NCBI RefSeq assembly: GCF_021284745.1
Contig: NZ_CP089925.1
Span: forward strand, 124,001-188,000
Reading direction: 5' to 3'
From: Lysobacter sp. KIS68-7
GTDB taxonomy: Bacteria; Pseudomonadota; Gammaproteobacteria; Xanthomonadales; Xanthomonadaceae
DNA: 64,000 nucleotides
Shown one piece after another: positions 54,843-63,902 of the stretch (position 1 is the first letter of the stretch; every line of letters begins with the position of its first letter). The notes beneath the pieces are model-generated. The model saw nothing but the letters and a program-made list of their open reading frames with translations, was not told where the DNA came from and searched no databases. A program made the translations under genes and the position numbers.

Positions 54843-57800
54843 TCAGAACTCGTAACGGGCGGTGAAACGCACGTAACGCGGGGCCTGGAAGTTCAGGTCG
54901 TTGAGGAAGTCCGGGTCACGCACCTGCGCACCGGCGTTGACCTGCGAAGCTTCGTTGTACTCGGTCACCGTACCGGCGTTGAGCACGTTGAAGACCTTCA
55001 TCTGCAGGGTCAGGCCTTCGAGCCAGTTCGGCGTGTAGGACACGCCCACGTCGAAGGTCTTCATCCACGGGGTGCGGCCGTACTCGCCACGGTTGGTCAG
55101 GCGGTAGCGCGTGCCGGTATCCGGGTCGACGATCGGGCCCGACGGGTCGATGCAGTAGAAGCTCGAGCCGCTGTAGTTGCCGATCGAACCCGCATCCGGC
55201 TCGCCGATGCCGAGGCCGCCGACCGGCACGAAGCCGTTGCAGTTGACCGGACGGCCCGACTGGATCAGCGCGTTGCCGCTCACCGACCACTCGTCGGTGA
55301 TGTCGTAGGCGCCGAACAGCTTCAGCGTGTGGCGACGATCGTTCGGCAGGTAGCCGTAGGAGCCGTCTTCGAACGCAGCGAAGTCGAAGTCCTGCGTGGC
55401 GCCCGCGTCATCCTGCTCCAGCGTCGAGTTCACGTAACCTTCGACGTTGCCGATGCTCTTGGCGAAGGTGTACGAACCCTGCAGGTACCAGCCGTCGGAC
55501 TTGGCGCGCTCCCAGAAGAATTCCACCGCGTGGTACTTGCGCTGGTACTCCGGCAGGCCGAGGTACGAGGCCGGCACGTTGTAAACCTGCAGGGTGCCCG
55601 AGTTCGTCGGGTCGAGCGCGATCGAGACGTCCTTGCCCGGGTTGATGATGTAGCAGGTCGGCATGTCGATGCCGAGGCCGTCCTGCGAGAAGCCCAGGCC
55701 ATCCGGATCGGACACGACTGGCACGATGCCCTGATCGCGCGCCCACTGGTCGAAACCGTTGTGGGTGCACGCGTCGTCCATGCCCGCCTTCACTTCGCGG
55801 CTGATGCCACGGATGCCGAGCGACCACTTGTCGTTCAACTGCATCTGCATGCCCAGGATGAACTCGTCCTGGTACATCGGCTTGAGGTTGGTGGCGGCGA
55901 CGGTGCGCGGATCCGGCGGGGTGAACGAGCCATTGACGTTGGTGTCGATGACCACGTCGCCCAGCTGCGGGGTGCCGTCGGCGTTGATACCGTTGAGCAT
56001 GTACCAGGTTTCGTCGCTGTACTCGTAGCCCGAGCCACGGATGTTCGTGTTGGACGCGACCGGGATGTAGTAACGGCCGGCGTTGCCGAACACCTTGAAC
56101 GTCGAGTCACCGTTGACGTCCCACGAGAAGCCGATGCGCGGCGCCCACAGGGTGTCGGACTTGATGAAGGTGACGTTGTCGGCGTTCTTGTTCTCGAACG
56201 TTTCGGCACGGATGCCGCCGTAGATCATCAGCTTGTCGTTGAGCTGCCAGCTGTCTTCCAGGTAGGCGGCCTGGTTGATCACGTCGAACGAACCGCTCTG
56301 GCCGAACGTGGTACGACGACGCGCGACGTCGCCGATGTCGACGCCGAAGATGTCGATCGAACGGAAGTAGCGGAAGTACTCGCCACCGGAATACGTCGTG
56401 CCGGCGTGCGTGGACTCGTACTTCTCCTGGTCGATGCCGAAGCGCAGCTTGTGCGAAGACACCTGCCATTCCGCGTCGATGCGCCAGGCGCGACGGTAGT
56501 CCATGTCGCCGCCGTGGAAGGCGTTGTCACGGACGGTGAACTGGTCGGGGTTCCAGCAGCCGATCGGGTTCAGCGTCAGGTTCGGGTCGCGGCTGTCGTA
56601 GATCGCGGGGCACTCGGCGCCCGGCAGCGACTTCTGGTAGTTGTTGACGTTGCTGAGGTAGCCGTACTGGGCCGCGATGGTGAAGGTGTCGGTGATGTAG
56701 CCGGTGTACTTGCCGATGTAGACCTCGCCACCGTTCTCCAGCGTCGAGTTGCTCGCCGGGCCGCTGTGGCTCGTCGGGAACGGGACGTCGGGGAAGTTGT
56801 AGGACGTGCGCTCACGCGTGTCCTTGTTCCAGATCCCCGTCAGTTCGAAGATGTGGTTGTCGGTAAGGTTCCAGTCCAGCTTCAGCATGCCGCTCGGATC
56901 GGTGTAGCTGTCGTGCGTCGAGCCGGCGTCGGTGAAGTTGTCGAACGTCTGGTCCTGGCCCTGGATCAGGCCGAAGAAGAACAGCTTGTCCTTGATCAGC
57001 GGGCCGCTGCCGAAGACGTTGTAGGTCAGCTGGTCGGATTCGTTCGAGGAACGGTAGACGATGCGCTGGCCTTCGAGATCCGGGTTGCGCGAGTACACGT
57101 CCTTGCCGCTTTCCTGCGCCCAGTCGGGGGCCCAGTACACGCTGGCGCCGCCGTGCCAATCATTCGTACCGCGCTTGGTCACGATGTTGACCACGCCGCC
57201 GAGCGAACGGCCGAACTCGGCGCCGTAGCCGCCGGTCTTGACCTGCTGCTCGCCGATCGCGTCGAACGGAAGGTCCGCGAACGAAACGAAGTTGCGGATG
57301 TTCGTGACGTCGAAGCCGTTGATGTAGTAACCGTTCTCCGCGACGGACGCGCCGCCGAACGAAGCGAGGTTGCCGAAGCCCGAGTCACCGCGGACGGTAC
57401 CCGGCGCGAGCAACGCCACGTTGGTCACGTCGCGCGCCACCGGCAGCTGGTCGATCTGCTCGGCGGTGAACACCGTGGTGGATTCGACCGACGAGACGTC
57501 GATCGGGTTGAAGCTCGTCGCGCCGACCACTTCGACCGCATTGAATTCCTGCTGGGCGAAGCTGACGGTGCTACCGGTACCGACCTTGACCTGAACGTCA
57601 CGGCTGGAGCCACCCGAGGTCACCTTGTAGTGGCCGGGCGCGAGCTGCGGGAAGTTGAAGCGGCCGTTGGAATCGACCGTCACTTCGCGCGAAACGCCGG
57701 TGTCGACGTTCTGGATGGTGACGGTCGAACCAGCCGCCGCGTCACCGTTGATGGAGCCGACCGAGCTCTGCGCGTAGACGCCGCCTGCAAAGCACAGGCC

Positions 57801-57857
57801 CAGCGCCAGCGTCAGCGCGCTGCGCTTGAAGCCTTTGGAGAACTGCCTGGAAGCCAT
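54843..57857 (-). CDS. Oar-like TonB-dependent receptor 3
   Basis: A 1004-residue receptor related to 1 and 2 but more divergent. Signal SALTLALGLCFAGGVYAQ, regulatory-like domain (VSREVTVDSNGRFNFPQLAPG), plug (TVFTAEQIDQLPVARDVTNV and GGYGAEFGRSLGGVVNIVTK), barrel ending YVRFTARYEF. ATG 57857 follows GGGGGGAATA. The plug is the most similar part to receptors 1 and 2; barrel loops differ, consistent with a different ligand. Confidence 0.93.
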   Translation of the reverse strand: MASRQFSKGFKRSALTLALGLCFAGGVYAQSSVGSINGDAAAGSTVTIQNVDTGVSREVTVDSNGRFNFPQLAPGHYKVTSGGSSRDVQVKVGTGSTVSFAQQEFNAVEVVGATSFNPIDVSSVESTTVFTAEQIDQLPVARDVTNVALLAPGTVRGDSGFGNLASFGGASVAENGYYINGFDVTNIRNFVSFADLPFDAIGEQQVKTGGYGAEFGRSLGGVVNIVTKRGTNDWHGGASVYWAPDWAQESGKDVYSRNPDLEGQRIVYRSSNESDQLTYNVFGSGPLIKDKLFFFGLIQGQDQTFDNFTDAGSTHDSYTDPSGMLKLDWNLTDNHIFELTGIWNKDTRERTSYNFPDVPFPTSHSGPASNSTLENGGEVYIGKYTGYITDTFTIAAQYGYLSNVNNYQKSLPGAECPAIYDSRDPNLTLNPIGCWNPDQFTVRDNAFHGGDMDYRRAWRIDAEWQVSSHKLRFGIDQEKYESTHAGTTYSGGEYFRYFRSIDIFGVDIGDVARRRTTFGQSGSFDVINQAAYLEDSWQLNDKLMIYGGIRAETFENKNADNVTFIKSDTLWAPRIGFSWDVNGDSTFKVFGNAGRYYIPVASNTNIRGSGYEYSDETWYMLNGINADGTPQLGDVVIDTNVNGSFTPPDPRTVAATNLKPMYQDEFILGMQMQLNDKWSLGIRGISREVKAGMDDACTHNGFDQWARDQGIVPVVSDPDGLGFSQDGLGIDMPTCYIINPGKDVSIALDPTNSGTLQVYNVPASYLGLPEYQRKYHAVEFFWERAKSDGWYLQGSYTFAKSIGNVEGYVNSTLEQDDAGATQDFDFAAFEDGSYGYLPNDRRHTLKLFGAYDITDEWSVSGNALIQSGRPVNCNGFVPVGGLGIGEPDAGSIGNYSGSSFYCIDPSGPIVDPDTGTRYRLTNRGEYGRTPWMKTFDVGVSYTPNWLEGLTLQMKVFNVLNAGTVTEYNEASQVNAGAQVRDPDFLNDLNFQAPRYVRFTARYEF

Positions 57858-57918
57858 TATTCCCCCCACGGGAAGTTGAATAAAGAAAGTCACAGCCCAA
57901 TGCGGTCATGACCAACCG

Positions 57919-57948
57919 ACTATAGGCGAAATAACAAATTCGTCACAA
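57919..57948 (-). promoter_or_regulatory. Promoter of TonB receptor 3
   Basis: TTGTGA (57943-57948), 18-base AT-rich spacer, TATAGT (57919-57924), followed by CGG as in receptors 1 and 2. Confidence 0.6.
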
Positions 57949-58030
57949 CTGCCCAATGCAGGGTTAACGAAAAGAAACGTTCCATTCCTCGCGTCAACGC
58001 GTCGCTGGGTGGTGCGTTGCCGGCCGCGCG

Positions 58031-58066
58031 AACAAAAGAAAACGGGCCCAATGGGCCCGTTTCTTC
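58031..58066 (-). terminator. Rho-independent terminator after pckG
   Basis: Stem AAACGGGCCC (58040-58049) with GGGCCCGTTT (58053-58062), 3-base loop, then TCTTTTGTT on the minus strand. Confidence 0.88.
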
Positions 58067-58095
58067 AATGGTTTACAGCGTTTTCAGCACTCGAC

Positions 58096-59847
58096 TCAGG
58101 AACGCAGCTCCGCCGCGATGCGACCGTGCTCTTCCTTCAGCGCTTCCGGCAGGCGGGTGCCGAATTCATCCAGGAAACCTTCCAGGCTGTCGAACTCGGC
58201 CTGCCAGCCGGCACGGTCGAAGCCGAAGAGGATCGAGCGGGCTTCGTCGGACAGGCGCACGCCTTCCAGGTGGATGTCCTCCGCGCGCGGCAGCGCACCG
58301 ATCGGCGTGTCCTGCGCCTCGGCCTTGCCTTCGACGCGACCGATCATCCACTCGAGCACGCGCAGGTTCTCGCCGAAGCCCGGCCACAGGAACTTGCCGT
58401 CGTCGCCCTTGCGGAACCAGTTGACGTGGAAGACCTTCGGCAGCTTCGCGCCCGGCTTGTCGAACGACAGCCAGTGCGCGAAGTAGTCGGCGAAGTTGTA
58501 GCCGCAGAACGGCTTCATGGCCATCGGATCGCGACGCATCACGCCGACCGCGCCGGTCGCCGCCGCCGTCGTTTCCGAACCCATGGCCGCGCCGACGAGC
58601 ACGCCGTGCGTCCAGTCCCGCGCTTCGAACACCAGCGGCACGAGCGAGGCGCGTCGACCACCGAAGACGATCGCCGAAATCGGCACGCCCTGGGCGTCCT
58701 CGGCCTTGGGCGACCAGCTCGGGCACTGGCGCGCGCTCACGGTGAAGCGTGCGTTCGGATGCGCCGCCGGACCGGCATTGAAATCGTATGCATTGCCACG
58801 CCAATCAAAGGAAGGCACGCGGTTGTCCAGGCCCTCCCACCACGGCTGGTTGTCCGCCGTGACACCGACATTGGTGAAAATCGTGTCGTGCTGGATCGTC
58901 GCGAGCGCATTCGGATTCGACTTCTCGGACGTCCCCGGCGCGACGCCGAAGAAGCCCGCTTCCGGGTTGATCGCGTACAAACGGCCATCGGGGCCGGGGC
59001 GCATCCAACAGATGTCGTCGCCGACCGTCCACACCTTCCAGCCCGCGTTGCGGTAGCCCTCGGGCGGAATGAGCATGGCCAGGTTGGTCTTGCCGCACGC
59101 CGACGGGAACGCCGCGGCGATGTAATGCGTTGCGCCCTGCGGGTTCTCGATGCCCAGGATGAGCATGTGCTCGGCGAGCCAGCCTTCGCTGCGCGCCTGG
59201 TGCGAGGCGATGCGCAGCGCGTGGCACTTCTTGCCGAGCAGCGCGTTGCCGCCGTAGCCCGAACCGTAGGACTGGATCGTCAGCTCTTCCGGGAAGTGCA
59301 TGATGAAACGGCGGTTCGGATCGAGTTCGCCGATCGAATGCAGGCCGCGCACGAACGCGCCTTCGCGCTCGATGCGCGCCAGTGCCGCGGCGCCCATGCG
59401 CGTCATGATGCGCATGTTGGCGACCACGTACGGCGAGTCGGTGATTTCCACGCCGCAACGCGACAGCGGCGAATCGATCGGGCCCATGCAGTACGGGATG
59501 ACGTACATGGTGCGGCCGCGCATGCAGCCTTCGAACAGTGCGTCCATCTTGGCGTGCGCATCGGAGGGCGCCATCCAATGGTTGTTCGGGCCGGCGTCCT
59601 CGCGCTGCGTGGTGCACACGAACGTCAGGTGCTCAACGCGCGCCACGTCATCCGGGTGCGAGCGGTGCAGCCAGCTGCGCGGATGCGTTTCGCTGTTCAA
59701 CGGCAGGAGCGTGCCGTCTGATTCCATCTGCTTCACGAGTTCGGCGAACTCGGTGTCGCTGCCATCGCACCATTGGATGCGGTCGGGCTGGGTCAGCCTC
59801 GCGACGTCCATGACCCATTGGTTCAACGCTTCCAGCTGACTACCCAT
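58096..59847 (-). CDS. pckG: Phosphoenolpyruvate carboxykinase (GTP)
   Basis: Converts oxaloacetate to PEP with GTP, the entry to gluconeogenesis. The 583-residue length fits the GTP-type enzyme. FPSACGKTNLAML carries the kinase loop with the reactive Cys, and GYGGNALLGKKCHALRIAS and FGGRRASLVPLV are GTP-class motifs. MGPIDSPLSRCGVEITDS is the N-terminal substrate segment. The start is 33 bases after the stop of the TetR gene, so the two are probably co-transcribed. Confidence 0.97.
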   Translation of the reverse strand: MGSQLEALNQWVMDVARLTQPDRIQWCDGSDTEFAELVKQMESDGTLLPLNSETHPRSWLHRSHPDDVARVEHLTFVCTTQREDAGPNNHWMAPSDAHAKMDALFEGCMRGRTMYVIPYCMGPIDSPLSRCGVEITDSPYVVANMRIMTRMGAAALARIEREGAFVRGLHSIGELDPNRRFIMHFPEELTIQSYGSGYGGNALLGKKCHALRIASHQARSEGWLAEHMLILGIENPQGATHYIAAAFPSACGKTNLAMLIPPEGYRNAGWKVWTVGDDICWMRPGPDGRLYAINPEAGFFGVAPGTSEKSNPNALATIQHDTIFTNVGVTADNQPWWEGLDNRVPSFDWRGNAYDFNAGPAAHPNARFTVSARQCPSWSPKAEDAQGVPISAIVFGGRRASLVPLVFEARDWTHGVLVGAAMGSETTAAATGAVGVMRRDPMAMKPFCGYNFADYFAHWLSFDKPGAKLPKVFHVNWFRKGDDGKFLWPGFGENLRVLEWMIGRVEGKAEAQDTPIGALPRAEDIHLEGVRLSDEARSILFGFDRAGWQAEFDSLEGFLDEFGTRLPEALKEEHGRIAAELRS

Positions 59848-59880
59848 TGCGGTGTTCTCGACATCAAGGGGGTAAACGGT

Positions 59881-60468
59881 TCAGGCGCCCGGAATGAGCG
59901 TTTGCATCATGTGCTCCACGTAGGCCTCGAACTCCTCGTGCTGCATGTTCATCTGGTGCAGCTGCAGGTTGAGCTGGAGGAAGCCCACGTAGGCGGAATA
60001 CAGCAGGCGCGCGCGGTGCTGCGCATCGGTGCGGCTCAGGCCGGCCTGGCGGAAGGACGCGGTGAGATAGTCCAGGCGACGCTCGGAGACGCGCACGATC
60101 ACCGGCTGCACGGCGGGATGGTCCATCGCCTTGAGCAGTTCGGAATAGATGATGTGCGATTTGGCTTCGTGCGCGACCAGCTGGAACAGGGCGCGCAGGC
60201 GCTCGCGCGGGTCCGGGATCGGTTCGAGGGAACCGAAGACGGTTTCCTGCTCCACTTTCTCCCAGCGCTCGAGAGCCGCAACCAGCAATGCTTCGCGCGA
60301 CGGGAAGTGCCAGTAGAAGCTGCCCTTGGTCACGCCGAGGCGGCGGGCCAGGGGTTCGACCGCGACGGACGCGACGCCGGTTTCGGCGATCTGGTCCAAC
60401 GCCGCCTGCGCCCAATCTTCGGCGCTCAGGCGCGTACTGCGTTCGGTGCGGGCGGCTGCGGTCGTCAT
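59881..60468 (-). CDS. TetR/AcrR-family regulator
   Basis: A 195-residue repressor. The N-terminal helix-turn-helix is VASVAVEPLARRLGVTKGSFYWHFPSREALL. The ligand domain has a Tyr-rich helix (ARLLYSAYVGFLQLNLQLHQMN) and no recognisable class. Its place between pckG and the divergent fadE suggests a fatty-acyl-CoA-responsive regulator of beta-oxidation and gluconeogenesis; this is an inference. It could also repress its own gene from the shared intergenic palindromes. Confidence 0.85.
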   Translation of the reverse strand: MTTAAARTERSTRLSAEDWAQAALDQIAETGVASVAVEPLARRLGVTKGSFYWHFPSREALLVAALERWEKVEQETVFGSLEPIPDPRERLRALFQLVAHEAKSHIIYSELLKAMDHPAVQPVIVRVSERRLDYLTASFRQAGLSRTDAQHRARLLYSAYVGFLQLNLQLHQMNMQHEEFEAYVEHMMQTLIPGA

Positions 60469-60479
60469 CGTGACAGTCT

Positions 60480-60489
60480 ACCGTACGGT
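60480..60489. promoter_or_regulatory. Palindrome ACCGTACGGT
   Basis: A perfect 10-bp palindrome 11 bases ahead of the TetR start codon, in the shared tetR-fadE gap. A candidate operator for autoregulation. Confidence 0.4.
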
Positions 60490-60526
60490 TCCATTCTCCA
60501 GAGTATGCACGCGGTGAGGTCCTGCG

Positions 60527-60556
60527 TTGACAGGGCTCGAAACCGCTGACCATACT
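60527..60556 (+). promoter_or_regulatory. Promoter of fadE
   Basis: TTGACA (60527-60532), 18-base spacer and CATACT (60551-60556), 51 bases ahead of the ATG. The -10 box lies inside the palindrome at 60549-60568. Confidence 0.65.
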
Positions 60557-60568
60557 TCGACGTATGGT
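60549..60568. promoter_or_regulatory. Palindromic operator over the fadE -10 box
   Basis: ACCATAC, six bases, GTATGGT. Perfect 7-bp arms in a 20-base site covering the -10 box, the normal layout for a TetR-type repressor site. It shares ACC and GGT ends with the palindrome at 60480-60489. Confidence 0.6.
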
Positions 60569-60607
60569 GCCCTCCGGCACCCGCAACATCAACCCACCGA
60601 GGCCGAA

Positions 60608-63082
60608 ATGAGCGTCGTCGTTCCCTTTCTCTTGCTGATCCTCGCGGGCGGTTTCGCGGCCTACCACCGGCTGCGGCTCGCGTACTGGGCGGCGATCACC
60701 GCCAGCCTGCTGGTCGTGGCCTTCCTGCTCGGTGCGAACGGCGTGGCCACCGGGATCGCCGCGGTGCTCGTCGCCGCCATCGCGATCCCCCTGCTCGTCC
60801 CGACCTTCCGCAAGTCGCGCATCACCACGCCCTTGCTCGCCTTCTATACGAAGCTGCTGCCCCCGCTCTCGGACACCGAACGCACCGCGCTCGAAGCCGG
60901 CACCGTCGGCTTCGAGGGCGAGCTGTTCTCGGGCAAGCCCGACTGGGACAAGCTGCTCTCGCTGCCCAAGCCGCAGCTCACCGCGGAAGAGCAGGCCTTC
61001 CTCGACGGCCCGTGCGAAGAGCTGTGCCGCATGACCAACGACTGGGACATCACCCACGTCCGCGCCGACCTGCCGCCGGAGCTCTGGGAGTACTGCAAGA
61101 AGCACAAGTTCTTCGGCCTCAACATCCCGAAGGAATACGGCGGCCTGGGCTTCTCGGCGCTGATGAACCACAAGGTGATCCAGAAGCTCGCCTCGATCTC
61201 CAGCGTGCTGAGCTCCACCGTGGGCGTGCCGAATTCGCTCGGCCCGGCCGAGCTGCTGATGCACTACGGCACCGACGAGCAGAAGGCCGAATACCTGCCG
61301 CGCCTGGCCGACGGCCGCGACGTGCCCTGCTTCGCGCTGACCGGCCCGTTCGCCGGTTCCGACGCCACCTCGATCCCCGACTACGGCATCGTGTGCATGG
61401 GCGAGTGGAACGGCGCGAACGTGCTCGGCTTCCGCCTCACGCTCAACAAGCGCTACATCACGCTCGCCCCCGTGGCCACGCTCATCGGCGTCGCGTTCCG
61501 CATGTACGACCCCGACGGCCTGCTCGGCGACAAGAAGGACATCGGCATTTCGCTCGCGCTCGTGCCGCGCGAAACGCCGGGGCTCGACATCGGCCGTCGC
61601 CACTTCCCGCTCAACTCGCCGTTCCAGAACGGCCCGATCCACGGCAAGGATGTGTTCGTCCCGCTCTCGCAGCTGATCGGTGGCGAGGACTACGCAGGCC
61701 GCGGCTGGCAGATGCTGATGGAGTGCCTGTCGATCGGTCGTTCGATCACCCTGCCCTCCACCGCCAGCGGCGGCGCGAAGATGGGCGCGATCGTCACCGG
61801 CGCGTATGCGCGCATCCGCAAGCAGTTCGGCCTGTCGGTCGGTCGTTTCGAAGGCGTGGAGGAAGCGCTCGCGCGCATCGCCGGCAAGGCGTATGCGATC
61901 AGCGCGTTGTCGCAGGCCACCGCCGCGGCGGTCGCGCGCGGCGAAAACCCCGCGGTGCCGTCGACCATCGCGAAGTACCACTGCACGGAGATGGGACGCG
62001 AGGTCTCGCGCGACGTCATGGACGTCCACGGCGGCAAGGGCATCATCCTCGGCCCGCGCAACTATGCCGGCCGCGGCTGGCAGGCCACGCCGATCATGAT
62101 CACGGTGGAAGGCGCGAACATCATGACGCGCTCGCTGATGATCTTCGGCCAGGGCGCGATCCTGTGCCACCCGTGGGTCATGAAGGAAATGAAGGCGGCG
62201 CAGCTGGCCGATGCGAACGAACGCATCGACACGTTCGACGACGCGCTGTTCGGCCACATCGGCTATGCGATCTCCAACGCCGTGCGCAGCTGGTGGTTCG
62301 GCCTGACCAGCGCGCGCATCGGCAAGGCGCCGGGCGACGAATACACCAAGCGCTTCTATCGCAAGCTCGATCGCTATTCCGCCGCGCTCGCGGTGATGGC
62401 CGATACGTCGATGCTGCTGCTCGGCGGCAAGCTGAAGTTCAAGGAGTCCCTGTCGGGCCGCCTGGGCGACGTGCTCTCGCAGCTGTACATCTGCAGCAGC
62501 ATGCTCAAGCGCTACGAAGACGAAGGCCGCCCGGTCGGCGACCAGCCTCTGCTCGCCTGGGCCTTCCACGATTCGATCAACAAGATCGAAACCGCGTTGT
62601 CCGGTGCGCTGCGCAACTTCCCGATCCGTCCGGTGGGCTGGGTGCTGTGGGCGCTGATCTTCCCGTGGGGCCGCCGCGCGCAGCCACCGAGCGATCGTCT
62701 GGGCCATCGCGCCGCCTCGCTGCTGATGACGCCGTGCGATGCGCGCCAGCGCCTGGCCGAAGGCGTGTTCACCGCGCCCACGGCGAACAACCCCGCCGGC
62801 CGCATCGACAGTTACCTGCCGAAGGTGATCCTCGCCGAACCGGTCGAGCGCAAGTTCCTCAAGGCGCTGAAGAACAGCGACATCGAAGCGCTCGAGTTCG
62901 ATGCGCAACTCGACGAAGGCGTGCGCGAAGGCTGGATCACCGCGGACGAGCGCAAGCAGCTCGAAGAACTGCGCGCGATGACGCTGGATGCGATCAGCGT
63001 CGACGACTTCGAGTCGTGGGAGCTGCGCGCCGCGTCGTTCGAACAGGCGGCCGGCGTCGGCCATCCGCGCGCCGCGGCCTGA
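60608..63082 (+). CDS. fadE: Acyl-CoA dehydrogenase FadE
   Basis: First step of fatty-acid beta-oxidation. An 824-residue protein, the long FadE type. Two N-terminal membrane helices (PFLLLILAGGFAAYHRL and LLVVAFLLGANGVATGIAAVL) precede the dehydrogenase fold. FGLNIPKEYGGLGFSALMNH, ALTGPFAGSDATSIPDYG and MDVHGGKGIILGPRNY are FadE motifs; a DUF1974 C-terminal domain follows residue 520. GAGG lies 6 bases before the ATG. Divergent from tetR. Confidence 0.96.
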   Translation: MSVVVPFLLLILAGGFAAYHRLRLAYWAAITASLLVVAFLLGANGVATGIAAVLVAAIAIPLLVPTFRKSRITTPLLAFYTKLLPPLSDTERTALEAGTVGFEGELFSGKPDWDKLLSLPKPQLTAEEQAFLDGPCEELCRMTNDWDITHVRADLPPELWEYCKKHKFFGLNIPKEYGGLGFSALMNHKVIQKLASISSVLSSTVGVPNSLGPAELLMHYGTDEQKAEYLPRLADGRDVPCFALTGPFAGSDATSIPDYGIVCMGEWNGANVLGFRLTLNKRYITLAPVATLIGVAFRMYDPDGLLGDKKDIGISLALVPRETPGLDIGRRHFPLNSPFQNGPIHGKDVFVPLSQLIGGEDYAGRGWQMLMECLSIGRSITLPSTASGGAKMGAIVTGAYARIRKQFGLSVGRFEGVEEALARIAGKAYAISALSQATAAAVARGENPAVPSTIAKYHCTEMGREVSRDVMDVHGGKGIILGPRNYAGRGWQATPIMITVEGANIMTRSLMIFGQGAILCHPWVMKEMKAAQLADANERIDTFDDALFGHIGYAISNAVRSWWFGLTSARIGKAPGDEYTKRFYRKLDRYSAALAVMADTSMLLLGGKLKFKESLSGRLGDVLSQLYICSSMLKRYEDEGRPVGDQPLLAWAFHDSINKIETALSGALRNFPIRPVGWVLWALIFPWGRRAQPPSDRLGHRAASLLMTPCDARQRLAEGVFTAPTANNPAGRIDSYLPKVILAEPVERKFLKALKNSDIEALEFDAQLDEGVREGWITADERKQLEELRAMTLDAISVDDFESWELRAASFEQAAGVGHPRAAA

Positions 63083-63089
63083 CCGCGGC

Positions 63090-63551
63090 GTGTCGGTCCT
63101 CTCGCTCTACCGCCGCGTCACGCGCTGGCCCGGCGGCCATTGGATGTTCGCGCGCGCCGTATGCTGGCGCGCGCCCTACTTCGCCAGCATCGCCCCACGC
63201 ATCGCGGTGCTGGAACCGGGCCGCTGCGAAGCCTCGATCGCGCACCGCCGCAAGGTGACCAACCACATCGGCACCGTGCATGCGATCGCGCTGTGCAACC
63301 TCGCCGAGTTCGCGGGCGGGCTGGTGACGGATGTGTCGATCCCGCCCTCGATGCGGTGGATCCCGAAGGGCATGCAGGTCGAATACCTCGGCAAGGCGAA
63401 CGGCACGATGCACGCCGTCGCCACGCCCGACATCCCCGCCGTCGAAGCGGCGCAGGGTTACGAATTGCCCGTCACCGTGCTGGTCAGCGATCCGCAAGCC
63501 GCGCCCGTGTTCCGCGCGCGCATCGCGATGTGGGTGTCGCCGCGCCGTTAG
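63090..63551 (+). CDS. DUF4442 hotdog-fold protein
   Basis: A 153-residue protein of the hotdog thioesterase-like group, with KVTNHIGTVHAIALCNLAEFAGGLVTD as the conserved helix-turn segment (Asn/His and Glu) and a beta-sheet end AAPVFRARIAMWVSP. The GTG start at 63090 sits 7 bases after the fadE stop, so it is probably co-expressed with fadE. A role on acyl-CoA is an inference from this context. Confidence 0.8.
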   Translation: MSVLSLYRRVTRWPGGHWMFARAVCWRAPYFASIAPRIAVLEPGRCEASIAHRRKVTNHIGTVHAIALCNLAEFAGGLVTDVSIPPSMRWIPKGMQVEYLGKANGTMHAVATPDIPAVEAAQGYELPVTVLVSDPQAAPVFRARIAMWVSPRR

Positions 63552-63901
63552 GGCGACCAGGCCACCAGCGCGGCGGCCATCAAGCCCGGGAACGCCTGGA
63601 TGAAGAAGATCTTCCGGTTCGCCGTCGCGCCACCGTACAGGCCCGCGAGGATCACGAACGCGAGGAACAGCAGCACGATCTCGCGCGACTGCACGATCAG
63701 GCCATAGAGCAGGCCCGCGGCGAGGAAGCCGTTGTACAGGCCCTGGTTGGCCGCCAGCACGCGCGAGGCCGCCGCCGATTCCGCGCCCTGGCGGAACGTG
63801 CGCAGCCCGATGGGTTTGGTCCACAGGAACATCTCGAGCACCAGGAACCACGCGTGCAGCAGCGCGACGAACACGACGACGAGCGTGGCGGCGAGGGTCA
63901 T
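63548..63901 (-). CDS. DUF1304 membrane protein
   Basis: A 117-residue membrane protein of four helices: VVVFVALLHAWFLVLEMFLW, then FRQGAESAAASRVLAANQGLYNGFLAAGLL, LLFLAFVILAGLYGGATA and FPGLMAAALVAWSP. LEMFLW and ANQGLYNGFLAAGL are the DUF1304 marks. Function unknown. The stop overlaps the stop of the convergent DUF4442 gene by 3 bases. Confidence 0.92.
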   Translation of the reverse strand: MTLAATLVVVFVALLHAWFLVLEMFLWTKPIGLRTFRQGAESAAASRVLAANQGLYNGFLAAGLLYGLIVQSREIVLLFLAFVILAGLYGGATANRKIFFIQAFPGLMAAALVAWSP

Positions 63902-63902
63902 G

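Noticed and set aside
59864-63064. Minus-strand frame of 1066 codons opposite fadE
   Set aside because: Antisense shadow of fadE, with Arg/His/Ala-rich composition and no signatures.
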